Positions 1-9,131 of a DNA stretch of 64,000 bases are shown in pieces. The notes below the pieces were generated by a model. The model was not told the DNA's origin and searched no databases. It worked only from the letters and a program-made list of their open reading frames with translations. This stretch comes from SAR324 cluster bacterium (GTDB lineage Bacteria; SAR324; XYD2-FULL-50-16; HCM1), in the NCBI GenBank assembly GCA_002995645.1, contig PUHO01000007.1, positions 1 to 64,000 of the forward strand, read 5' to 3'. The translations under genes were made by a program, and so were the position numbers. Position 1 is the stretch's first letter. Each line of letters begins with the position of its first letter.

Positions 1-9
1 TACAATAAT

Positions 10-481
10 GTAGTCGGTACTTTTGAAGCGTCAGGCAAGGGCGCGGCGGTCTTAGAAGCGTACGGCATGACAACAAAAGCTATAGCATTGATAGGCATGC
101 ATAAAAAGAAAGAAGGTAAGAAAAAACAATAAGGTAGCCGGTACTTTTAGAGGAGTCAGGCAAGGGCGCGGAGGTCTTAGAAGCGTACGGCATGACAACA
201 AAAGCAGTAGTAACAGCAGTGCAAAAAAAGAAAGAAGGTAAGAAAAAACAATAATGTAGTCGGTACTTTTGAAGCGTTAGGCAAGGGCGCGGCGGTCTTA
301 GAGGCGTACGACATGACAACAAAAGCAGTAGTAAAAAAAGCTATAGCATTGATAGCAGTGCAAAAAAAGAAAGAAGGTAAGAAAAAACAATAATGTAGTC
401 GGTACTTTTAGAGCGTCAGGCAAGGGCGCGGCGGTCTTAGAGGCGTATGACATGACAACAAAAGCAGTAGTAAAAAAATAA
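10..481. repeat. Tandem repeat array A (about 4 units of 88-139 bp)
   Basis: Four head-to-tail units begin with GTAGYCGGTACTTTT at about 10, 134, 256 and 395. Each continues through a GTCAGGCAAGGGCGCGG-type core, a GCGTACGRCATGACAACAAAAGC segment in shortened or longer form, and an A-rich GAAAGAAGGTAAG tail. Units differ by internal deletions (spacings 124, 122 and 139). The short minus-strand frames across it merely follow the repeat and do not look like genes. The same family reappears at 10.5-11.66 kb on the other side of the fucose locus. No function can be assigned. Confidence 0.85.
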
Positions 482-748
482 TTTATACGGCATTTCCTAG
501 AACATGCGAAAAAGGGATTATATGGCAAAGTAAGTGCAACTTGATAGGTTGGCTATGAATAATGATAAAAGACACCTGACGTGCGCCCTATTGCCTATTT
601 AGGCCTGCTTTTCCTATGTTTCTTATAATTTGTAACGTTATACCCTATTCGCCTAGCTCTTCTTTAACTTTTATTGCCAATTATCATTCCTTTACGATTT
701 TTAAATTATCAGCAATCTACCTATTTCTACTTTTCATTTATAATACGT
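482..748. other. Intergenic, nothing recognised
   Basis: AT-rich spacer between repeat array A and the 3' end of the DeoR-family regulator gene. I see no ORF with a ribosome binding site, no strong hairpin and no RNA gene. Confidence 0.5.
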
Positions 749-1531
749 CTAAATAGTAACTATTTTTACGTTTATTCCTTGTTTTATAAATTCGCCGATT
801 AGAATGGGATCCGCATTGGAATCGGTTATGATGGTATCAAAATCCGAAACGCCGGCAAATTTAAAATTAGTACCTAAGCCGATTTTTGAGCTATCCGCTA
901 CAATTATTTTCTGACCGATAGACTTCTTTAGCATAGTTTTATTGATGATTCCTTCATGGTAGTCCCCTGTAGTCGCGCCGCTAGCAGGATGTAAACCGGT
1001 ACAACCGACTATAGTATGCGTTGCATAGAGATTTTCCATATTCTGCACCACCAAATCACCTAGTAAAGCCTCGTTATTTTTGTGATATTCGCCATTTAAC
1101 ATTATGATTGATATGTGATCCTCAATAATAGATTTTAGCAATATCACATTGTTTGTCATGAAGGTAAGTTTTTGTTTGCAAAACATAGGAACTAAAGAAG
1201 TAGTTGTTCCGCTGGCTAAAAACACACGAGCATTTTCAGTTAAAGAATTAGCGGCTTCTAGCGCAATTGCCTCTTTTAGCTTTTTGTTTTTATATAGCTT
1301 TTCATGAAAATATTTTTCGTCCCCTGTATATTCAATATTTGTATTGTCGTTTTGTTTTAAAGATACTTCTCCCCATGATCTATTGATTAAATCATATTCA
1401 TCAAGTTTAGTTAAAATCCGTCTTAAGCTTGTAGGCGAAATCTGACTTGATTTTATGAGATCCGATACTTTGTATTTATCCCTCTTTTTTATCAAATTTA
1501 GAACGTATTTTTCCTTTTTTTTTAAGATCAT
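749..1531 (-). CDS. DeoR-family transcriptional regulator of the fucose locus
   Basis: 260 aa, the usual length for DeoR-family sugar regulators. The N-terminal ~60 residues form a winged helix-turn-helix (LKKKEKYVLNLIKKRDKY then SDLIKSSQISPTSLRRIL). The rest is the DeoR sensor domain, with the phosphosugar-binding ASGTTTS motif near residue 105 and the typical VADSSKIG segment near residue 210. The start is an ATG preceded by GGAG at good spacing. It is divergent from the fucose transporter operon with a 540-bp gap. By family precedent (FucR, a fuculose-1-phosphate-responsive DeoR regulator) it probably represses or activates the neighbouring operon. The ligand is inferred from context only. 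Confidence 0.88.
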   Translation of the reverse strand: MILKKKEKYVLNLIKKRDKYKVSDLIKSSQISPTSLRRILTKLDEYDLINRSWGEVSLKQNDNTNIEYTGDEKYFHEKLYKNKKLKEAIALEAANSLTENARVFLASGTTTSLVPMFCKQKLTFMTNNVILLKSIIEDHISIIMLNGEYHKNNEALLGDLVVQNMENLYATHTIVGCTGLHPASGATTGDYHEGIINKTMLKKSIGQKIIVADSSKIGLGTNFKFAGVSDFDTIITDSNADPILIGEFIKQGINVKIVTI

Positions 1532-2070
1532 GTTATTTGCTCCTAATTAAATTTGGTTAAATTTATAAAGTAATTATATAATACTATTTGCGTAGATACA
1601 AGGTAAAAATAATAGTTCTAGATTTAATGGTTAAAAAAAGTTTGTTTTTTATGAAAAAAATAACCATGTAACCATATAAATGACCGTTTAGTTAATTAAA
1701 ACGTTTGACTCTGCCTATACTTTGTAATAGAATTATAACATAGTTTTATAACAGAGTTAAAAACATGATTTGCGATAAAGCTAAAACATGGTTTGTAACA
1801 GAATGAAAACACGATTTTATAATAGAATTACAACAAGGTAAAGAAAAATAATAATAGTATAAATCTTAACCTGCTATTAAAATCGTAAAAGTAAAATAAA
1901 TGATTTTAAAAATGTAGTTATACTTTATGAATAAGAAAATCTTACGTAAGATAAATAAATTTTAACTAGTGGGGAAAATCTCGTTAGTAGAACAACTTTT
2001 TATTAAGTAAGGGCAAATCTTGAAAGTGATCCTAACTATAGAATTAAAATCGGAATTCAAGGGGGTTTAA
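1532..2070. promoter_or_regulatory. Divergent intergenic region between regulator and fucose transporter operon
   Basis: 539 bp, very AT-rich, with no plausible gene. It holds a cluster of imperfect direct repeats at 1738-1832 (listed separately) and must contain the promoters of both divergent units. I could not fix a convincing -35/-10 pair. Confidence 0.5.
1738..1832. repeat. Four imperfect ~24-bp direct repeats, possible operator cluster
   Basis: Copies start near 1738, 1763, 1786 and 1809 (spacing 25, 23, 23). They share the form ACAYGRTTTNTAACAGAAT followed by a run of A. A weaker related stretch (TTTGTAATAGAATTATA) lies just upstream. Regular phasing close to two helical turns, in the gap between a DeoR-type regulator and its likely target operon, suggests protein binding sites. 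That role is inference. Confidence 0.5.
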
Positions 2071-3594
2071 ATGTTTGAAGCGATTGATAAAATAGTTGAT
2101 AAGCCCATATTAAGTTTAAAGGGAGTCGGTAAATCGTTCCCCGGAACTAGGGCTTTAGATGATATTAACTTAGATTTTTATGAAGGTGAAATTCATGTGC
2201 TATTAGGAGAAAATGGCGCTGGGAAATCTACTTTAATAAAGATTCTATCTGGTATTTACTTTAAAGATGAAGGGGATATTACTTATTTAGGGGAACCTAT
2301 GAATCTCAAAGGCGCTTTAGACGCTCAAAATTTAGGGATTTCTGTGGTACATCAAGAATTAAATTTATGTCGTGATATTACGGTGGCAGATAATATCTTT
2401 ATTGGAAGGGAATTTGAGAAAAATGGTTTTCTTGATAAAACAACACAAAACAAAAAAGCAAAAGAGTTATTAGACAAAATGGGGCTGGATATGGATCCTA
2501 CTAAACTCATTAGTGAATTAACTGTAGGAGAACAGCAATTAGTAGAAATTGCTAAAGCCTTATCTTTTGAGTCAAAAGTGCTGATTTTAGACGAACCTAC
2601 GTCGGCGATTACCGGTAAAGAAGTAGATACGTTATTTTCTATTATGAAACAGTTAAAAAAGAACGGCGTTGCTTTAATATATATTTCTCATCGTATGGAA
2701 GAGTTTGAAATCATAGCCGATAAAGTTTCTGTTTTAAGAGACGGTCAGTATATTGGAACTAAGGCGTTTAAAGATACTACGCTAGACGAGCTAATACAAA
2801 TGATGGTGGGACGTGAAGTGTATAGTGACTATCCTGCACGTGTAAATAATGTAAGCAATAAAGTTGTCATGGCTGTTAAAAGTTTATCTTGCGATAGTTT
2901 TTTTCAAGATGTGAGCTTTGAACTAAAAGAAGGAGAAATCTTAGGCATTTCAGGCTTAATGGGCGCAGGTAGAACGGAAATAGCTAAAACTATTATTGGT
3001 TTCTATCATAAATCGAACGGAGAGATTAAAATCTTTGATAAAGTTGTGCTACATCCCACTATTGAAGAGGTAACTAAACTTGGAGTCGCTTATTTAACAG
3101 AAGATAGACGTCATGAAGGGCTTGCTCTTAATCAAGACATTGTATTTAATTCTATACTTGCTAGTGTGAAAGAATTTTCTAATAAATTTGGTTTTCTCAA
3201 ATTAAAAGAAAATGAAAAAGCGACTAAAGACTATATCAAGTTATTAAAGATAAAAGCGCCTTCTTCTCATACTCTTATTAGTGCTTTAAGTGGTGGTAAT
3301 CAGCAAAAAGTTATTATTGGTAGATGGCTAATAAAAAATAGTAAAATACTAATTATGGACGAGCCAACACGTGGTATTGACGTGAATGCTAAACAAGAGA
3401 TTTATCAATTGATTCGAGAATTATCACGTAAAGGCATTTCGGTTTTAATGATATCTTCCGAACTACCGGAGCTTATGGGTATGAGCGATCGTATTGCTGT
3501 AATGAGTAGAGGACATTTGACTAAAATCCTTGATAAAAAAGACTTTTCTCAAGAATTAATAATGAAATATGCAACAGATACAGTACCGGCTTAA
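2071..3594 (+). CDS. Sugar ABC transporter ATPase, RbsA/MglA type
   Basis: 507 aa with two fused ABC domains, as in RbsA, MglA and XylG. Domain 1 (about 12-245) has Walker A GENGAGKST, signature LTVGEQQ and Walker B LILDEPTSAI. Domain 2 (about 260-505) has the usual degenerate P-loop (GLMGAGRTE), signature LSGGNQQ and Walker B LIMDEPTRGI. It energises uptake with the permease and binding protein that follow. The start follows AAGGGGG. Context with fucI, fucK, aldolase and fucU makes L-fucose the likely substrate. Ribose or another sugar cannot be excluded from the ATPase alone. Confidence 0.93.
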   Translation: MFEAIDKIVDKPILSLKGVGKSFPGTRALDDINLDFYEGEIHVLLGENGAGKSTLIKILSGIYFKDEGDITYLGEPMNLKGALDAQNLGISVVHQELNLCRDITVADNIFIGREFEKNGFLDKTTQNKKAKELLDKMGLDMDPTKLISELTVGEQQLVEIAKALSFESKVLILDEPTSAITGKEVDTLFSIMKQLKKNGVALIYISHRMEEFEIIADKVSVLRDGQYIGTKAFKDTTLDELIQMMVGREVYSDYPARVNNVSNKVVMAVKSLSCDSFFQDVSFELKEGEILGISGLMGAGRTEIAKTIIGFYHKSNGEIKIFDKVVLHPTIEEVTKLGVAYLTEDRRHEGLALNQDIVFNSILASVKEFSNKFGFLKLKENEKATKDYIKLLKIKAPSSHTLISALSGGNQQKVIIGRWLIKNSKILIMDEPTRGIDVNAKQEIYQLIRELSRKGISVLMISSELPELMGMSDRIAVMSRGHLTKILDKKDFSQELIMKYATDTVPA

Positions 3595-3627
3595 ACAAAA
3601 ATCAATAAGTAAAAACAAGAGGTTAAA

Positions 3628-4596
3628 ATGTTAGATACAAAAACATTAGAACACAAAGGTAAGTTGAACGTAGAAAAATTGTTATATAAGTTAGTTCCGT
3701 TGTTAACCTTACTAGCATTGATCATTCTGTTTTCAATCCTATCGCCCTTTTTCTTTACCATGGATAATATATTTTCCATAATAGTACAAAGTTCTATTTT
3801 AGGCATGATGGGCTTAGGGGTCACCTTTGTAATTATTACCGCAGGGATCGATCTTTCTATTGGTTCTTTAATTGCGGTAGCCGGTGTTGTTATGGGGCTG
3901 GTTACAGTCAATATGGGAGCGCCGTTATATGTAGGAATAATAGCAGGATTACTATTTGCTAGTTTGTTTGGAGCAATCCAAGGGGTGATTATTGCTAAAC
4001 TAAGAGTTACCGCGTTTGTTGTAACCTTAGGCGGTATGATGGTAGCACGTGGTATTGGTCATGTTGCCACTAACAGTAATCCTATTTACATTGATTCGGA
4101 TTTTTTAATGTCCATTTCCGGTGGCTATTTTATAGGAATACCGATTCCAGTAATTATATTCTTATTTTTTGCATTAATTTCTCATATACTTCTTTCCTAT
4201 ACTCGTTTTGGTCGCTACGTATATGCTATTGGTAGTAATGAAGTAGCAACAAAGCTTTCAGGAATTAACGTAGCTAAAGTTAAAATATTAACTTACGCCC
4301 TTTGTTCTTTCATGGTCGGCATAGGCTCGTTACTTATGGTTTCTCGCCTTGGATCAGCACAACCAACGGCAGGTAATACGTACGAACTATTGGCAATTGC
4401 TGCCGTGGTTATTGGCGGTACTTCTCTTTTTGGTGGTGTCGGTACAATCCTAGGAACTGTAATAGGTACTATCCTAATGGGAGTCCTAAGAAACGGTTTA
4501 AATCTACTTGATGTAAACCAATTTTGGCAAATGATAATAACAGGTGGAATCCTGATCTTTGCCGTGTATATTGACGGTTTAAAAACCAAAGAATAA
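3628..4596 (+). CDS. Sugar ABC transporter permease, RbsC type
   Basis: 322 aa of polytopic inner-membrane protein with 8-10 predicted hydrophobic helices. It carries the family-typical stretches GVTFVIITAGIDLSIGS near residue 70 and AAVVIGGTSLFGGVGT near residue 260, characteristic of the RbsC/XylH/AraH branched permease family. It lies 33 bp downstream of the ATPase gene with an AAGAGG ribosome binding site, and is clearly part of the same transcript. It forms the transmembrane channel of the inferred fucose importer. Confidence 0.93.
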   Translation: MLDTKTLEHKGKLNVEKLLYKLVPLLTLLALIILFSILSPFFFTMDNIFSIIVQSSILGMMGLGVTFVIITAGIDLSIGSLIAVAGVVMGLVTVNMGAPLYVGIIAGLLFASLFGAIQGVIIAKLRVTAFVVTLGGMMVARGIGHVATNSNPIYIDSDFLMSISGGYFIGIPIPVIIFLFFALISHILLSYTRFGRYVYAIGSNEVATKLSGINVAKVKILTYALCSFMVGIGSLLMVSRLGSAQPTAGNTYELLAIAAVVIGGTSLFGGVGTILGTVIGTILMGVLRNGLNLLDVNQFWQMIITGGILIFAVYIDGLKTKE

Positions 4597-4672
4597 ACAC
4601 AAATCTTAAATATAAACAGGGGATTCAAGATGCTTATATTTACAACATAAACAAATTCTAAGGAGAATTAAA

Positions 4673-5635
4673 ATGATTAATTTAAAAAAAACGTTATTAA
4701 GCGCAGTAATTCTATCTTCTATTGCAATCACTGGGCAAGCTAAAACATCTGGGACAGTCTCCGCTAAAGCTAAATCATATGTACCGGTAATTAGTAAAGG
4801 CTTCCAACATTCTTTCTGGTTGACTGTAAGAGACGGTTCTGCTGCGGCGGCAAAAAAATGCGGAGTTAAGACTAGCTTTGTTGGTCCTAGTGCTGAAACG
4901 CAAATAGCACAACAAATTAATATGGTTGAAAATGCCATGATGAAACACCCGCAAGGGATTATTCTTGCTCCACTGGACGCTAAAGCATTAGTGCCAATTA
5001 TTAACCAAGCAAAACGTAAACACGTACCTGTTATTACGTTCGATTCTGGTTTAGCTAGTAAATATCCTGTTTCTTTTGTGGCTACAAATAACCAAAAAGC
5101 CGGAGCTTTAGCAGCGCAACACATGATTAAACTATTAAAAGCTAAAGGTTGGTTTAAAAATGCTACTATTGGAATTATTGCGCATAATGCGGGAACTACT
5201 TCCACAATTGACCGAGTTAAAGGCTTTGTTGATTACATTCATGCAAATGCTAGCGGTATTAAAATCCTAGGCGTTAAATACTCTGATGGGGATCATGATA
5301 AAGCTAGATCTATGACGATTGATATGTTAAGAGCACATCCGCATATGAGAGGTATTTACGCTACTAACGAAGGCGCGGCTATTGGTATGGGTTTAGGTAT
5401 TGCCACAGCAGGAAAAGCAAAACAACTAGTAAAAATGGGCTTTGATAGAGCAGAAGGCACAATAAAACAACTTAAACAAGGAAACCTTGACGGTTTTGTT
5501 GCACAAGATCCGTTCCAAATCGGTTACCAATCGATGATGTTAATGTGTAAAACACTAAAAGGGGAATCCGTTCCTGCTGTTGTAGATATTCCTACACAAT
5601 ACATTAATATCAAAAACGTAGATAAAGCTAAATAA
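4673..5635 (+). CDS. Periplasmic sugar-binding protein, RbsB type
   Basis: 320 aa with a Sec signal peptide (N-terminal K cluster, hydrophobic run, cleavage near GQAKT at about residue 23). The mature part is a periplasmic binding protein of the ribose/galactose fold (Peripla_BP_4), with VPVITFDSGL near residue 115 and the two-lobe pattern. AAGGAG precedes the ATG. It would capture the sugar and deliver it to the permease. A strong hairpin follows the stop at 5651, which may stabilise this part of the transcript so that the binding protein is made in excess, as is common for such operons (inference). Confidence 0.92.
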   Translation: MINLKKTLLSAVILSSIAITGQAKTSGTVSAKAKSYVPVISKGFQHSFWLTVRDGSAAAAKKCGVKTSFVGPSAETQIAQQINMVENAMMKHPQGIILAPLDAKALVPIINQAKRKHVPVITFDSGLASKYPVSFVATNNQKAGALAAQHMIKLLKAKGWFKNATIGIIAHNAGTTSTIDRVKGFVDYIHANASGIKILGVKYSDGDHDKARSMTIDMLRAHPHMRGIYATNEGAAIGMGLGIATAGKAKQLVKMGFDRAEGTIKQLKQGNLDGFVAQDPFQIGYQSMMLMCKTLKGESVPAVVDIPTQYINIKNVDKAK

Positions 5636-5650
5636 TTTTAGTCAACTTAT

Positions 5651-5697
5651 ATTGTAGTGGTTATTAACTCCTTGTTAAGAGTAATAACTACTACAAT
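5651..5697 (+). promoter_or_regulatory. Strong hairpin between transporter and isomerase genes
   Basis: A 16-bp stem (5651-5666 with 5682-5697, one G-T pair) can extend inward with one bulged A. There is no U-tract directly after it, so it is more like an mRNA-stabilising or attenuating hairpin than a simple terminator. A second stem follows: ATTGTATTGT at 5703-5712 pairs with any of three overlapping ACAATACAAT copies at 5732-5751. Confidence 0.6.
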
Positions 5698-5855
5698 CAT
5701 AGATTGTATTGTGTTTCTCATCATGAAAAATACAATACAATACAATACAATTAAAATAACATATTATATGCGTTACATAATAATAAAATAAGTCAGCTAT
5801 TTTTAAATATGTTGATGATGAATTCTAACATATTATATTAAAAGGAAAGAATACA

Positions 5856-7649
5856 ATGACTACAAATAAAAACAAGTTTGTTGGTGATTATCCAAAAATT
5901 GGTATTAGACCAGTTATAGACGGCAGAGAGCAAGGCGTAAGAGAAGCTTTAGAAGATCAAACCATGGCAATGGCAATATCTTTAAAGAACTTTTTAGAAT
6001 CTAATTTAAATTATCCTGATGGCGAACCGGTGCAATGTGTGATTGCAGAAGGCACTATAGGCGGGGTTTATGAAGCAACTAAATGTAAACATCTTTTTAG
6101 AAAAGAAAACGTAGGCGTTACCATTACCGCAACTCCTTCTTGGTGCTATGGCGCCGAAGTAATGGATATAGATCCATTAAATATTAAGGCAGTATGGGGA
6201 TTTAATGGAACAGAACGTCCGGGAGCAGTGTATCTTGCGGCAGCCCTTGCAGGATACACGCAAATGGGATTACCTGCCTTTTCTATTTATGGCGAAGACG
6301 TGCAAGAAGCAAGTGATACAAGTATCCCCGCTGACGTGCAAGAAAAGCTTTTGAAATTCGCTAAAGCGGGAGTCGGTGCAATATGGTTACGTGATAAATC
6401 GTATCTTTCATTAGGATCTACATCAATGGGGATCGCCGGTTCTTGCGTAGATCCTAAATTCTTTCAAAAATACTTAGGTATGAGAACAGAATATGTGGAT
6501 ATGACGGAAATTAAAAGACGTATTGATCGTAATATTTTTGATCAAGCGGAATTTGAAAAAGCTCTTACATGGACAAAGCAAAATTGTAAAGAAGGCAAAG
6601 ACGTTAATCCACCGGATAAACAACGATCTAGCAAGGAAAAAGACGAACTATGGGCTTTTGTTGTTAAAATGACAATCATAATAAAAGATCTTATGAACGG
6701 TAATCCACAACTTAAAAAGTTAGGTTTTGGTGAAGAGTCTTTAGGTCATAATGCGTTAATTTCAGGTTTTCAAGGACAACGTCATTGGACAGATCATTAT
6801 CCAAACGGTGATTTCTCGGAAGCTATTTTAAATTCTTCTTTTGATTGGAACGGTATTCGCCAACCGCTGTTAGTAGCCACGGAAAACGATAGTCTAAACG
6901 GGGTTTCTATGGCGTTTGGTCATGTACTTACAGGTAAAGCGCAAATGTTTTCTGATGTAAGAACCTATTGGTCGCCTAATGCCGTAGAAAAAGCCACAGG
7001 GTGGAAAGCGACAGGTAAGGCAGAAAACGGCTTTATTCATTTAATTAATTCAGGATCAAGTTGTTTAGACGCTAGCGGGCAACAAACGGACGATAAAGGA
7101 AATCCGGTAGTTAAGCCCTATAAAGAAATTACCCCGGAAGAAGCGCAAAAATGCCTAGACGCTACTACGTGGCCTTGTGCAGTAGATGAATATTTTCGCG
7201 GTGGTGGATACTCAAGCGCCTTTGTTACTAAAGGTAATATGAAAATGACCATGTCCCGCATTAACCTTGTAGACGGTTTAGGACCGGTCTTGCAAATTGC
7301 AGAAGGTTATTCTATTGAACTTCCACCGGAGGTACACGCTAAAATTGACAAACGTACAAACGAAACCTGGCCAACGACTTGGTTTGTTCCTAAGCTAACA
7401 GGAAAAGGAGCTTTTAAAGACGTGTATTCAGTAATGGCAAATTGGGGAGCGAATCACGGCGCTATTTCTTTTGATCATATTGGAGCGGAGTTAATTACCC
7501 TTGCTTCTATGTTGCGGATCCCTGTATGTATGCACAACGTAGATGAAAGTAAAATCTTTAGACCGTCAGCATGGAATTCTTTCGGCACAGAAAGTTCGAT
7601 TCAAGATATGCACGCTTGTAAAAACTTTGGTCCATTATATGGCAAGTAA
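5856..7649 (+). CDS. fucI: L-fucose isomerase
   Basis: 597 aa, matching the ~590-aa family (PF07881/PF07882/PF02952). It converts L-fucose to L-fuculose in the cytoplasm using Mn2+. Family landmarks include the N-terminal PKIGIRPVIDGREQGVREAL, the ASDTSIPADVQEKLLKF segment, SLGSTSMGIAGS, GFQGQRHWTDH near residue 305 and the C-terminal HNVDESKIFRPSAWNSFG. The ATG follows AAAAGGAAAG at good spacing. It is the first gene of the catabolic half of the locus, 220 bp after the transporter genes, and may have its own promoter. A rare dual-specificity arabinose isomerase is possible, but the context favours fucose. Confidence 0.95.
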   Translation: MTTNKNKFVGDYPKIGIRPVIDGREQGVREALEDQTMAMAISLKNFLESNLNYPDGEPVQCVIAEGTIGGVYEATKCKHLFRKENVGVTITATPSWCYGAEVMDIDPLNIKAVWGFNGTERPGAVYLAAALAGYTQMGLPAFSIYGEDVQEASDTSIPADVQEKLLKFAKAGVGAIWLRDKSYLSLGSTSMGIAGSCVDPKFFQKYLGMRTEYVDMTEIKRRIDRNIFDQAEFEKALTWTKQNCKEGKDVNPPDKQRSSKEKDELWAFVVKMTIIIKDLMNGNPQLKKLGFGEESLGHNALISGFQGQRHWTDHYPNGDFSEAILNSSFDWNGIRQPLLVATENDSLNGVSMAFGHVLTGKAQMFSDVRTYWSPNAVEKATGWKATGKAENGFIHLINSGSSCLDASGQQTDDKGNPVVKPYKEITPEEAQKCLDATTWPCAVDEYFRGGGYSSAFVTKGNMKMTMSRINLVDGLGPVLQIAEGYSIELPPEVHAKIDKRTNETWPTTWFVPKLTGKGAFKDVYSVMANWGANHGAISFDHIGAELITLASMLRIPVCMHNVDESKIFRPSAWNSFGTESSIQDMHACKNFGPLYGK

Positions 7650-7699
7650 TCAGCACGGCAAGTAAATAATACCATATACTAACTATGGGAGAGGATAAA

Positions 7700-9115
7700 A
7701 TGAATGAAAAACAACATATAATAGTGCTAGATTGTGGGGCTACTAATATTAGAGTTGTAGCAATTGATTGCGCAACCTCTGAAATAGTAGCAAAACATAG
7801 TATGCATAATAGCACTAAAGAATATAATAATGAAGGCTTAATATGGGATATTGACGAGATCTTTAACAAATTGCAAGCATGTTGTATAGAAGTCATGAAA
7901 CAGATTCCAAAAGAAAGTGTAAAAGCCGTTTCTACTACCACTTTTGGGGTTGACGGTACTTTTTTAGATGACAACAAGCGACCTTTATATCCAATAATTT
8001 CATGGCAATGTAAACGTAACGCCAAGATCATGGATAAGAGCTTATTTCATTACTTTGATAAGAATGCATTATTTCATAAAACAGGAGTTGGCTATTTCCC
8101 TTTTAATACGATAAATAAATTCATTTGGTTTAAGGAAAATAAACCGGAAGTCCTAGAAAAAGCCAGTAGTTTTTTATTCATTTCATCTTACATTAATTTT
8201 AAATTAACTGACGTCCTTTCTTGTGATTTTACAATGCTTGGTACGTCAATGTTAACTAACCTTAATACACAAAATTTGTCAGAAGAAATTGCCGAAACTA
8301 TTGGATATAATACTAATATCTTTAAAAATATCGTTAATCCAGGAGATATTGTTGGTAATATCACCGATCCTATGGCAGCTCGTTTTCATTTGCCTAGCAA
8401 CGTTCCTGTAGTGTCTTCCGGTCATGATACGCAATTTGCCATATTTGCTAGTGGTACAGATGATCATACGCCTGTTTTAAGCTCTGGTACATGGGAAATA
8501 CTCATGGTTGATACGCAAAAGATTGCCTCCTTAGATAGTTCGTTACTAGATAAAGGTATTACTATTGAATTCGGTTGTGAATTGCAACATTATAGTATGG
8601 GAATACAATGGCTAGCATCAGGAATTATTGAATGGGTTAGAAGAAATTTTTATGGGGAAATTAGTAATGATGAGGAGGCTTATAACACCATGATATCAGA
8701 AGTCTACGATTATAAAGAAGAAATTGACAGTGCTACTGTTTCTGTGGAAATTGATTTCTTAAATAATCAAGGGGCAATTAAAGGATTATCTATTAATAGT
8801 AAGCGATATGCCATTTATTATAACCTCTTAGTAGAGCTTGCTAAACATTTGAAATCTTCCTTACATAGTCTTGAAAACCTCTCTCACTTTAAAGCTAAGC
8901 AATTGGTATGCGTAGGCGGGGGAAGTAAGAATAAATTATGGAATCAAATTAAAGCCGATACTTTAAACATTCCTATAATAATAAATAATAGGATAGAAAA
9001 CACCGTGTTAGGCGCAAGCTATTACGCCATGCAAGCTATAACAAAAAACAAAAGCGCATCAGAAATTAGAGATAGTTTTAAAAAAGATGTAACAATCTAC
9101 AATCCTGCAACCTAA
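7700..9115 (+). CDS. fucK: L-fuculokinase (FGGY family)
   Basis: 471 aa from the ATG at 7700. I prefer this start because GGGAGAGG sits just upstream of it, whereas an in-frame ATG at 7685 overlaps that site. Motifs of FGGY carbohydrate kinases include the N-terminal phosphate loop DCGATNIRVVAID, GVDGTFLD near residue 87, SSGHDTQFAIFASG near residue 245, LSSGTWE and the C-terminal VCVGGGSKNKLWNQ signature. It phosphorylates L-fuculose to L-fuculose 1-phosphate with ATP. It lies between fucI and the aldolase gene. Rhamnulokinase is the main alternative, but fucI next door argues against it. Confidence 0.9.
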   Translation: MNEKQHIIVLDCGATNIRVVAIDCATSEIVAKHSMHNSTKEYNNEGLIWDIDEIFNKLQACCIEVMKQIPKESVKAVSTTTFGVDGTFLDDNKRPLYPIISWQCKRNAKIMDKSLFHYFDKNALFHKTGVGYFPFNTINKFIWFKENKPEVLEKASSFLFISSYINFKLTDVLSCDFTMLGTSMLTNLNTQNLSEEIAETIGYNTNIFKNIVNPGDIVGNITDPMAARFHLPSNVPVVSSGHDTQFAIFASGTDDHTPVLSSGTWEILMVDTQKIASLDSSLLDKGITIEFGCELQHYSMGIQWLASGIIEWVRRNFYGEISNDEEAYNTMISEVYDYKEEIDSATVSVEIDFLNNQGAIKGLSINSKRYAIYYNLLVELAKHLKSSLHSLENLSHFKAKQLVCVGGGSKNKLWNQIKADTLNIPIIINNRIENTVLGASYYAMQAITKNKSASEIRDSFKKDVTIYNPAT

Positions 9116-9131
9116 TAAAAAGGATAAAGAA

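Noticed and set aside
80..528. Two minus-strand ORFs across repeat array A
   Set aside because: Their peptides just repeat with the DNA units, change frame between units and have no ribosome binding site.
4606..5205. 199-aa minus-strand ORF over the sugar-binding protein gene
   Set aside because: The plus-strand frame has signal peptide, family motifs and a ribosome binding site; this one has none.
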